DNA from: a bacterium
Lineage (GTDB): Bacteria; Zixibacteria; MSB-5A5; GN15; FEB-12
Direction: 5' to 3'
DNA length: 7,696 nt
Assembly: GCA_030668045.1 (NCBI GenBank)
Contig: DAOUUR010000096.1
Location: forward strand, 1 to 7,696
The notes beneath the pieces were generated by a model. The model did not search any database, was not told the DNA's origin, and worked only from the letters and a program-made list of their open reading frames with translations. Position numbers and translations under genes: made by a program. Shown one piece after another: positions 1-5,004 of the stretch. Numbering within the stretch: position 1 is the stretch's first letter; the number at the start of each line of letters is the position of its first letter.

Positions 1-284
1 CTGATCCGGAATCGACAGGCCATGAGAGAATGTCGGCAGGGGATCGCAAATTGCCGGTCCTCCTTCGGCCACCCTGACCCGGGTTCGACTCCATATCCAG
101 GTGAACAACTCGCTCTCTGTGCCAACTTATGGTAAGCCACCACCGCATGCAACCGATTTCTTGACACTCACACAACAGAAAAACCCCTCGGGTGAGAGGC
201 CTCTGGTTGTAATCTAACTAAACGACGTGGCCAGTGGGCAGCCGCGCGCCTCGGCGGGCCCTACGCGAACTCCATTAGTCACCT
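1..284. other. Non-coding stretch downstream of the dockerin-repeat gene
   Basis: I see no convincing gene here. Frame 1 is open from base 1 to the TAA at 133-135 but shows no family motif. If it is the tail of a gene that starts outside the window, I cannot recognise it. The only structured parts are the terminator-like hairpin near 180-210 and a GC-rich repeat at about 243-286, described separately. Confidence 0.5.
179..210 (-). terminator. Possible intrinsic terminator of the dockerin-repeat gene
   Basis: Read on the minus strand, CCTC (199-196) pairs with GAGG (189-186) around a 6-base loop. The stem continues, after a 5-base bulge, with AACC (208-205) pairing GGTT (185-182). A run of five T follows (183-179). 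An outer ACAAC/GTTGT pair (210-206 with 176-172) encloses the whole. It lies about 75 bases beyond the stop of the minus-strand gene, where a terminator would be expected. The stem is short and bulged, so the call is tentative. Confidence 0.4.
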
Positions 285-286
285 TC
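243..286. repeat. Mosaic copy of two intergenic repeats at the dockerin gene 3' end
   Basis: Bases 243-260 match the GC-rich hairpin element at 7339-7377 except for one substitution and a 17-base internal deletion bounded by GGCG. Bases 258-286 are the reverse complement of 1272-1300 with 26 of 29 positions identical by eye. The second part overlaps the stop codon of the dockerin-repeat gene (285-287). The two modules are fused in the opposite order to that near 1230-1300, so this is a mosaic of repeat modules and not a simple copy. Confidence 0.55.
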
Positions 287-1073
287 AGGGAACGGCCCAG
301 GGGTAATGCGTGCGCTCTTCGCAATGAATGCCTGAAGTCGGTTCGGTGAGATCAATCATAAACTCAAGCGGTACGTCTTCGGGGTGCAGGTATGGTTCGA
401 TTACGCTCAACGTGTATTCACCGGGAGGTAAATTGTTGATCTTGTAGTCGATGTCGAAGAGACAGTTGCAGTCACAGGGAGCTTCGAGAGAGTCGATCTC
501 CTCGATTATTATGTCGCTGCCGATTACCCGAATATCGGCAACTATAACCGGACAGCAGTTCAAACCGGCATTCGCATGCGTAAGGACAAGAGTGTTGTTA
601 CTGTATTCGTACTCGATGCAGCCCTGATCCGGCGGCGCCAAAGCAACCGCTTTGGCCACTCCAAAGTCCAGGCAACCCTCGTAACCTGTTACCGAGCCGA
701 CCGTAGGGCACGGCGGCGGCGGCGGCCCGATGGGGATACCGAACTTCCAGTTGATAAAGTAGGTTATGTCAGAGATATTGATCATTCCGTCCGGGTCGCC
801 ATTGACATTGGCCTCTTCGGGACATAGCGGTGCCGGTAAGGGCGGGTGACCGAACAGATAATCAACCAGGTAGGTGACATCGGATATACTGGCCGCGTCA
901 TTAAAATCACCGTTGACATTTCCACGGATGCCAACACAGCACGGATCATCGCTTTCTATTCCGGCAGATTCACCGGCAATTGATCGGCCCTTCGCAATGT
1001 CAGCCGTCTCAGCGTATAGAAATAATGGCAACAGCAGTAACAGTGTTGATACAATAATTAGGGATATTCTCAT
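285..1073 (-). CDS. Secreted protein with two dockerin-type repeats and a Cys-rich C-terminal domain
   Basis: 262 residues. Residues 1-21 are a signal peptide: MRIS, then a hydrophobic run ending LFLYA before ETAD. Two calcium-binding dockerin-type repeats follow at about 51-74 (GNVNGD...ISDVTYLVDYLFG) and 88-112 (NVNGDPDG...ISDITYFINWKFG). A proline-rich linker (PPPPPCP, about 117-123) leads to a C-terminal domain of about 125-262. This has paired cysteines (NCCP at 172-175, CDCNC at 200-204), a PPGEYTL turn typical of beta-sandwich folds, and the ending CEERTHYPW. The protein is probably exported. In cellulosomal bacteria dockerins bind cohesins, but in FCB genomes such repeats occur on many secreted proteins of unknown role, and there is no catalytic domain here. 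The ATG at 1073 has AAAGGAG nine bases upstream, which fixes the start. It is transcribed away from the plus-strand cluster, with its own promoter at 1146-1173. Molecular function unknown. Confidence 0.8.
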   Translation of the reverse strand: MRISLIIVSTLLLLLPLFLYAETADIAKGRSIAGESAGIESDDPCCVGIRGNVNGDFNDAASISDVTYLVDYLFGHPPLPAPLCPEEANVNGDPDGMINISDITYFINWKFGIPIGPPPPPCPTVGSVTGYEGCLDFGVAKAVALAPPDQGCIEYEYSNNTLVLTHANAGLNCCPVIVADIRVIGSDIIIEEIDSLEAPCDCNCLFDIDYKINNLPPGEYTLSVIEPYLHPEDVPLEFMIDLTEPTSGIHCEERTHYPWAVP

Positions 1074-1082
1074 CGCACAGTC

Positions 1083-1089
1083 TCCTTTA
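1083..1089 (-). promoter_or_regulatory. Ribosome binding site of the dockerin-repeat gene
   Basis: The minus strand reads AAAGGAG, nine bases before the ATG at 1073-1071. The match and spacing are strong and settle the start codon. Confidence 0.8.
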
Positions 1090-1145
1090 ACTTTACAACA
1101 TTAAGAAGACAAGGAAGTAAAAAAACGCAACGTTGTACTATTGAT

Positions 1146-1173
1146 AATATAGTATCGTGGAGTTCGCTGTCAA
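1146..1173 (-). promoter_or_regulatory. Sigma70-type promoter for the dockerin-repeat gene
   Basis: On the minus strand a perfect -35 TTGACA (1173-1168) is followed after 16 bases by a -10 TATATT (1151-1146). Transcription would start near 1139, giving a leader of about 65 bases. An inverted repeat, TACTAT (1136-1141) and ATAGTA (1149-1154), overlaps the -10 and the start region and could be a small operator. The promoter is well supported by its match and position; the operator is a guess. Confidence 0.65.
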
Positions 1174-1229
1174 GAGTTTATTACGCAACACATACCACGT
1201 CTCAGATGCCCTACGGACATCCTGTGGCT

Positions 1230-1266
1230 GGCCCGCACGCCTCAGCGCATCTTCGACCGCAGCGGG
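1230..1266. repeat. GC-rich hairpin repeat, copy A
   Basis: Starts GGCCCGCACGCCTC and ends CCGCAGCGGG. Almost the same sequence lies at 7339-7377 downstream of the lyase gene, and a shortened version lies at 243-260. The ends can pair (GGCCCGC with GCGGGTC at 1262-1268, one G-T wobble). No ORF covers it. It resembles a REP-like interspersed intergenic element. Confidence 0.6.
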
Positions 1267-1271
1267 TCTCA

Positions 1272-1402
1272 GAAGGTGACTAATAGAACTCGCGTAGGGC
1301 GGGGACAAGCTTGTTTACCGCCAGATAGGTAGCGCAGAACCCCGTAGCGGTTCTGCTGTTTTGTCCCCATGAGCAGAACCACTAAAAGGGTTCTTCCCTA
1401 CG
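1272..1402. repeat. Nested inverted-repeat element in the divergent intergenic region
   Basis: Several perfect arms nest in each other. CGTAGGG (1293-1299) pairs with CCCTACG (1396-1402) as the outer stem. Inside it, GGGGACAA (1301-1308) pairs with TTGTCCCC (1361-1368), which encloses GCAGAACC (1334-1341) pairing GGTTCTGC (1349-1356) across a 7-base loop. A further arm, AGAACC (1375-1380) with GGTTCT (1389-1394), sits beside it. The flank 1272-1300 recurs in inverse orientation at 258-286. No ORF spans it. It could be a non-autonomous (MITE-like) element, a structured RNA or a compound attenuator. The pairing is read directly; the role is unknown. Confidence 0.55.
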
Positions 1403-1446
1403 AGCCTGCCGTAACCCCCCGCACTACAGCGCATTAAACCTGTCAA

Positions 1447-1473
1447 AACAACTACCGGAGTTGTTGGGACAAC
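1447..1473. repeat. Overlapping inverted repeats upstream of the carrier-protein promoter
   Basis: AACAACT (1447-1453) pairs with AGTTGTT (1459-1465) across five bases. The right arm can instead pair onward, GTTGT (1460-1464) with ACAAC (1469-1473). The site lies about 70 bases upstream of the -35 at 1540, so it is more likely a protein-binding site than a transcript structure of that promoter. Low confidence in any role. Confidence 0.3.
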
Positions 1474-1529
1474 ATTGGAAGGCAATGAACATGTTGGTCC
1501 GTGTGACTCGGGCCTGATAATGCCAATGT

Positions 1530-1561
1530 CGGTGCAATCTTGACAAAGAGTTTGTGCACCG
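1530..1561 (+). promoter_or_regulatory. Possible operator: 7-bp inverted repeat around the -35 box
   Basis: CGGTGCA (1530-1536) and TGCACCG (1555-1561) are perfect inverted arms separated by 18 bases. They flank the -35 hexamer, and the right arm ends one base before the -10 region. Arm centres are 25 bases apart. A dimeric regulator bound here would cover the promoter. The symmetry is seen; the regulator is unknown. Confidence 0.4.
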
Positions 1562-1568
1562 TTAGAAT
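1540..1568 (+). promoter_or_regulatory. Sigma70-type promoter of the carrier protein/ligase/reductase operon
   Basis: A perfect -35 TTGACA (1540-1545), 17 bases, then -10 TAGAAT (1563-1568, five of six consensus). Predicted start near 1575, leaving a leader of about 60 bases before the GTG at 1635. The leader has an extra AAAGGAG (1584-1590) followed by a 15-codon ORF from the ATG at 1603 to the TAA at 1648-1650. That ORF overlaps the carrier-protein start in another frame; I have no evidence that it is translated. Confidence 0.7.
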
Positions 1569-1634
1569 GACACGACGGAACTCAAAGGAGATATTTGGCA
1601 GGATGCCTGAACTACCAAGAGGAGAAACAACAGC

Positions 1635-1874
1635 GTGGCAGCAGACATAACCGAAGTCGTCATAGAAACGATCCGCGAAGTGATGAACCAGAACGACCTG
1701 GAAGAGTCAACGCTGACAGCGGAGACATCGATCCTCAGCGACACTTCTCTTGATTCTCTGGCTCTGGCCGAGGTGATTGTTCATCTTGAATTGAAAACCC
1801 AGAAAGACCCATTTGCGGGAGGCTTCACAAACTTCCGCACCATAGGCGAACTAGCCCGTTTATATGAACAGTGA
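1635..1874 (+). CDS. Stand-alone acyl carrier protein
   Basis: 79 residues, the normal size of a free carrier protein. It is rich in acidic residues and helical. The phosphopantetheine site is the LDSLALAEV motif at about 39-47, with Ser41 as the attachment serine. The role is to hold an acyl or aminoacyl group as a thioester for the ligase and reductase encoded next. The start is a GTG with AAGAGGAGA (1617-1625) nine bases upstream. No in-frame ATG is available upstream because of a TGA at 1608-1610. The following ligase gene begins inside its last codons (11-base overlap), so the two are probably co-translated. The wording around the serine is unlike the GADSLDTVE of fatty acid synthesis AcpP, which suggests a dedicated pathway carrier. 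It could also be called a peptidyl carrier protein; the fold is secure, the cargo is not. Confidence 0.85.
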   Translation: MAADITEVVIETIREVMNQNDLEESTLTAETSILSDTSLDSLALAEVIVHLELKTQKDPFAGGFTNFRTIGELARLYEQ

Positions 1875-3141
1875 GCGGCCATTTCTCATAGTAGACAACC
1901 GGATTGTCAGCCACGCTGAATTCAATGCGCTGCTGGACCGATACCGGCCACTTTTTTCCTGCCACCGGCGGATAATGATTCATTCGTCCGATCCGCTGTA
2001 TCAGGCAGTCGCGCTGACTCTGGCGCGTGACCTGAAGGGTGAGCTTTTTCTTTGTCATGCCTTCTTCAAAAGCGCACAAGTCGAAAAGCTCCGGGCCGAT
2101 CACAACGTCGATCTCCTCTTGCAAAATGATTCATGGGAGGAACCGGGCCAGACCACATCATCGGCAGACACAATTCCTGCCGAGAGCGAAGGCTGCCTCT
2201 ATGTGTTCACATCAGGAACAACGGGAGAACCAAAAATCGCCCGCCACCGCTGGGCAACAATCCAATACTCTTCAGAATATGTAAGCGCACGATTGTCCGG
2301 TCGCACCTGGATCATGACATACTCAGCGACCAGTTTCGCCGGTCTCCAGGTATTCTTTTCAGCGATAAACAACGACGGGACGATCTACTACCCACCCGCT
2401 GAATACGACAAGATGGCCGCAGGGATGTCCAACCACGGAGTGACAATCATCAGCGGCACACCAACTTTCTGGCGCATGCTGATCAGTTCGTGGCCACCGG
2501 ACGTCCCCTCTGTCAAACTGGAACAGGCAACCCTCGGCGGAGAGATTGTAGATCAAGCGATACTGGACAGTATCGAATCGTTCTTTGCTCCAACCCGACT
2601 CACCCATATCTACGCCTCAACCGAAGCCGGGACGGCAATAGTTGTCTCCGATGGCCGGGCCGGGTTTCCGGTCGAGTATCTTGATCGGCAGGAGGGAGTA
2701 CAATTGCAAGTTGTCGACGACCTGTTGCAGGTAAAGACACCGGCGCCGATGAGCGGGTATGTTGACGGACGCTCGATCAGTACCGACGATGGCTGGCTTC
2801 GGACCGACGATGTTGTCGAGGTGCGCAAAGGTCGCGTTTATTTTGTCGGTCGGCAGGACGGCATGATTAATGTCGGCGGCCTGAAGGTGCTGCCCGAGGA
2901 AGTTGAGTTGGCCCTTCAGACGCTACCGCAAGTGACCGACTCGCGCGTCTTTGCCAAACGCAGCCCGATCCTCGGCTCGATAGTTGCCGCCGAGATCGTC
3001 ATGCCGGACGGCACCAAATTGAATGCTAAAGAGATAAAATCAAAACTACGGGCGATCCTGGCCGACTACAAAGTCCCTCAGGTTTTCCTGCCCGTATCAA
3101 AAATAGAGGCAACACCACATGGAAAAAAGAGCCGACGATAA
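1864..3141 (+). CDS. Small AMP-forming acyl/aminoacyl ligase (ANL superfamily)
   Basis: 425 residues. Adenylation motifs in order: A3 FTSGTTGEPK (115-124), A5 YASTEAG (250-256), A7 RTDD (313-316), A8 hinge GRQDGMINVGG (329-339), then KVLPEEVE (341-348), and A10 TPHGKKSRR at the very C-terminus, with Lys421 as the likely adenylation lysine. Enzymes of this family adenylate a carboxylic acid with ATP and pass it to CoA or a carrier thiol. The adjoining carrier protein is the obvious acceptor. It is shorter than the usual 500-560 residues, mainly in the N-terminal part before A3, but every core motif is there. Its start overlaps the carrier gene by 11 bases and its end overlaps the reductase gene by 23, a tight translational arrangement. 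Substrate cannot be read from the sequence; a short or hydroxylated acid for glycan acylation is my guess. Confidence 0.9.
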   Translation: MNSERPFLIVDNRIVSHAEFNALLDRYRPLFSCHRRIMIHSSDPLYQAVALTLARDLKGELFLCHAFFKSAQVEKLRADHNVDLLLQNDSWEEPGQTTSSADTIPAESEGCLYVFTSGTTGEPKIARHRWATIQYSSEYVSARLSGRTWIMTYSATSFAGLQVFFSAINNDGTIYYPPAEYDKMAAGMSNHGVTIISGTPTFWRMLISSWPPDVPSVKLEQATLGGEIVDQAILDSIESFFAPTRLTHIYASTEAGTAIVVSDGRAGFPVEYLDRQEGVQLQVVDDLLQVKTPAPMSGYVDGRSISTDDGWLRTDDVVEVRKGRVYFVGRQDGMINVGGLKVLPEEVELALQTLPQVTDSRVFAKRSPILGSIVAAEIVMPDGTKLNAKEIKSKLRAILADYKVPQVFLPVSKIEATPHGKKSRR

Positions 3142-3871
3142 ACCACGCCACGTAATTGTCTCCGGTGGATCTCGCGGGGTTGGCCTTGAGTTCTGCCGAT
3201 CATTGCTGGAAGAAGGGTACAATGTCTCGACGTTCAGTCGCAAAGGCACCTCGGAAGCTGATGAACTGATCGCTCGTTTCGGCGAGGACCGGCTGGTATT
3301 CGACGTAGTCAATGTCGCGGTCCCCGATGAGATCGGGCGCTTTGTGCTGAAGGCGGTCGGTGTGCATGGGACTGTCTATGGCCTGGTCAATAATGCGGCG
3401 ATAGCTCGCGATGGCATATTCGCTACGCTGCCGGAAGTTGACATCTCCCGGATGATTTCGATTAATCTGCAAGGGGCGTTGTTCCTTACGAGACAGTGCC
3501 TGCGACATATGCTCACCTCCAGAGATGGGGGCCGCATTGTCAATATCAGTTCGATTGTCGGCACTCGCGGCTACAACGGGCTGGCGGTTTACTCGGCGAC
3601 AAAGGCGGCGCTTGACGGTTTTTCCCGAAGTCTCGCCCGTGAAGTCGGAAGACGAAGCATCACCGTCAACTCAATTGCTCCCGGCTACATGAAAACCGCG
3701 ATGTCGGCAGGTCTTGATGATGACGGTCTGGGCCAGATTGTTCGACGGACGCCACTGGGACGGCTGGCCGAAACCAGCGACATCACGCCACTCCTTCTGT
3801 TTCTGCTATCGGAGAAGGCTGGTTTCATCTCCGGACAGACGATCCTGGTCGACGGCGGCATCTCAGCCTGA
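3119..3871 (+). CDS. Short-chain dehydrogenase/reductase, FabG-like 3-oxoacyl reductase
   Basis: 250 residues, the classical SDR length. The nucleotide-binding motif is SGGSRGVG (15-22), with Arg19 favouring NADPH. NNAA (91-94) stands for the usual NNAG. The catalytic tetrad is Asn116, Ser145, Tyr158 and Lys162 (ISS...YSATK), spaced exactly as in FabG. PGYMKTAM (188-195) and the C-terminal FISGQTILVDGG (236-247) also match FabG-type reductases. It probably reduces a 3-oxo group on an acyl chain tethered to the upstream carrier protein, giving a 3-hydroxyacyl group. A sugar or alcohol substrate cannot be excluded from the sequence. The start lies 23 bases inside the ligase gene; AGAGG at 3105-3109 is a plausible ribosome binding site. 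It closes the three-gene set; the next 450 bases look rearranged. Confidence 0.9.
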   Translation: MEKRADDKPRHVIVSGGSRGVGLEFCRSLLEEGYNVSTFSRKGTSEADELIARFGEDRLVFDVVNVAVPDEIGRFVLKAVGVHGTVYGLVNNAAIARDGIFATLPEVDISRMISINLQGALFLTRQCLRHMLTSRDGGRIVNISSIVGTRGYNGLAVYSATKAALDGFSRSLAREVGRRSITVNSIAPGYMKTAMSAGLDDDGLGQIVRRTPLGRLAETSDITPLLLFLLSEKAGFISGQTILVDGGISA

Positions 3872-3877
3872 GGTGTG

Positions 3878-3997
3878 ATGGTGTCGATATTCATTGACGA
3901 GAACGACATGCAACCTGGATGGCAACTTGACCACCAAGAAGCGGCAGCCACAAAAAAGGGGTTGGCCTTTGGTTCGATCTTGCCGTATCGTTACTGA
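3878..3997 (+). pseudogene. Short orphan ORF, possibly the 5' end of a lost gene
   Basis: A 39-codon ORF starts with ATG six bases after the reductase stop, with GAGGTG just upstream. The first 18 residues (MVSIFIDENDMQPGWQLD) look protein-like. From about codon 17 it enters the repeat shared with the lyase leader and then stops. I do not recognise a family. It may be the beginning of a gene cut off by the repeat insertion, or a chance ORF. Confidence 0.3.
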
Positions 3998-4062
3998 ATA
4001 AACGACCGGAAAAGTGCGCCAAAGCGTCCTATCCTGAGATTATGACTGACAGCGGCACAAGC
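3927..4062. repeat. Leader repeat, copy 1, joined to a fragment resembling the lyase gene
   Basis: Bases 3927-4051 align with 5751-5892 in the leader of the lyase gene, at roughly 85 percent identity by eye plus one 16-base indel. The shared core includes the run GCAGCCACAAAAAAGGGG, GCCGTATCGTTACTGA, and CCTGAGATTATGACTGACA at the right end. The indel is not a multiple of three and the reading frames differ, so the repeat is not protein-coding. Copy 1 continues GACAGCGGCACAAGC, which is identical to lyase codons for the DSGTS motif (6057-6071). This looks like a lyase leader and 5' coding piece carrying an internal deletion. Confidence 0.7.
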
Positions 4063-4314
4063 ATGGGTTATTTATCTCTCAACTGGATTATTGAACAGGA
4101 GAAACTGTGCAAAGTGTGTGTGGAAGTGCTTGATTATAACCGGGCGAGTCGGACATTTTTCTTGCTCCTGGGATTTGTCGAGAAAGGTCATCTGAGAAAG
4201 TACATCCTGAAAAACGACAGATGTGTTGACGTCATTCAGCATGGGTTGTTCGCGGATGAATGGCGCAACAATCATAGAACAACGGTACAAAAACTTCTGC
4301 AAAAAAGCAGGTAA
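4042..4314 (+). CDS. C-terminal half of a GNAT N-acetyltransferase, probably a truncated chimera
   Basis: 90 residues. From about residue 9 it matches the last part of GNAT enzymes of the RimJ/PseH type: VEVLDYNRAS (27-36), LLGFVEKGHLRKY (42-54) and VDVIQHGLFADEW (62-74). The normal family length is about 160-200 residues. The whole N-terminal half, including the acetyl-CoA loop (R/Q-x-x-G-x-G/A), is missing, and Phe40 sits where many GNATs have the general-acid Tyr. Residues 1-7 (MTDSGTS) come from sequence shared with the lyase gene (LTDSGTS), so the N-terminus is a fusion. There is no good ribosome binding site before the ATG at 4042; an inner ATG lies at 4063. The ancestral enzyme probably acetylated an amino sugar, given the formyltransferase and deacetylase behind it. 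I regard it as a remnant, unlikely to be active, although the frame is open to the TAA. Confidence 0.55.
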   Translation: MTDSGTSMGYLSLNWIIEQEKLCKVCVEVLDYNRASRTFFLLLGFVEKGHLRKYILKNDRCVDVIQHGLFADEWRNNHRTTVQKLLQKSR

Positions 4315-4323
4315 AGGTGATCT

Positions 4324-5004
4324 ATGGGATATGTGCTGGCCACTAGTAGAGCGTGGCATAAAGAGATGGCTCGGCGACTTCAGCAGTATGTGAACGAAGA
4401 AGTCGTGTTGATTACCAAGAAGTCCGAATTGACATTCGAATATCTTGAGAAGCTCAAGCCGCGCTATGTGTTCTTTCCCCACTGGTCATATATTATCCCG
4501 CCGCACGTATTTGAGAACTTCGAGTGTGTCATATTTCATATGACTGATCTGCCCTTTGGTCGCGGTGGCAGCCCCCTTCAAAATCTCATTTCGCGCTCAA
4601 TCAACGACACCAAGATCACGGCTCTCCGGTGTGTAAAGGAACTGGACGCCGGACCAATCTATATGAAACAACCATTGTCACTCTACGGAACAGCTGAAGA
4701 GATATACCTGCGGGCAGGAAGGATCGTCGAAGAGATGATAGTGCGGATCATTGAAACGAAACCGGAACCAATCGAACAAGAGGGGGAAGCGGTTGTGTTC
4801 AAGCGCCGCAAACCTGAACAGAGCAACATCACAGGGATAACCGGTCTCGAGAAGCTCTTTGACCATATCCGCATGCTGGATGCCGACGGCTATCCTCGCG
4901 CCTTCCTGGAAACCGACAAGTTCAGATTTGAATTTCAGCGACCTGCTTTGAAATCCGATAAGATAATCGCAGACGTTGTGATTACTAAGGTGGACCATGA
5001 ATAA
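4324..5004 (+). CDS. Formyltransferase of the methionyl-tRNA/sugar N-formyltransferase fold
   Basis: 226 residues. The formyltransferase core carries FHMTDLPFGRGGSP (71-84), the counterpart of NxHxSLLPxYRGxxP, with His72 as catalytic histidine, and LDAGPI (107-112), with Asp108 as catalytic aspartate. The Asn of the usual N-x-H is replaced by Ile70. VFKRRKPEQSNI (158-169) then leads into a small C-terminal subdomain (about 175-225) like that of sugar formyltransferases. It is much shorter than true Fmt (about 315 residues), so initiator tRNA is an unlikely substrate. The expected reaction is transfer of formyl from 10-formyl-tetrahydrofolate to an amine on a nucleotide-linked or nonulosonic sugar. 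The ATG at 4324 follows AAAGGTGA (4313-4320), which overlaps the acetyltransferase stop. The next gene, the deacetylase, starts inside it (8-base overlap). Fold confident, substrate inferred. Confidence 0.82.
   Translation: MGYVLATSRAWHKEMARRLQQYVNEEVVLITKKSELTFEYLEKLKPRYVFFPHWSYIIPPHVFENFECVIFHMTDLPFGRGGSPLQNLISRSINDTKITALRCVKELDAGPIYMKQPLSLYGTAEEIYLRAGRIVEEMIVRIIETKPEPIEQEGEAVVFKRRKPEQSNITGITGLEKLFDHIRMLDADGYPRAFLETDKFRFEFQRPALKSDKIIADVVITKVDHE

Noticed and set aside
80..110. GGGTTCGACTCC resembles the T-arm of a tRNA on the plus strand
   Set aside because: Only two of five T-stem pairs form (the next three are G-A, C-T and C-A), and I found no matching acceptor, D or anticodon arms within the visible sequence.
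161..190. TTGACA at 161-166 as a plus-strand promoter
   Set aside because: There is no -10-like hexamer 15-19 bases downstream, and the next gene on the plus strand is more than 1.4 kb away.
576..1104. Plus-strand ORFs opposite the dockerin-repeat gene
   Set aside because: They lie antisense to a gene with clear signal peptide, domain repeats and ribosome binding site, and their products show no family features.
1603..1650. 15-codon ORF in the leader of the carrier-protein gene as a leader peptide
   Set aside because: Its AAAGGAG is 12 bases from the ATG, which is long. The peptide has no regulatory-looking codon run, and it may simply be chance. Mentioned only in the promoter entry.
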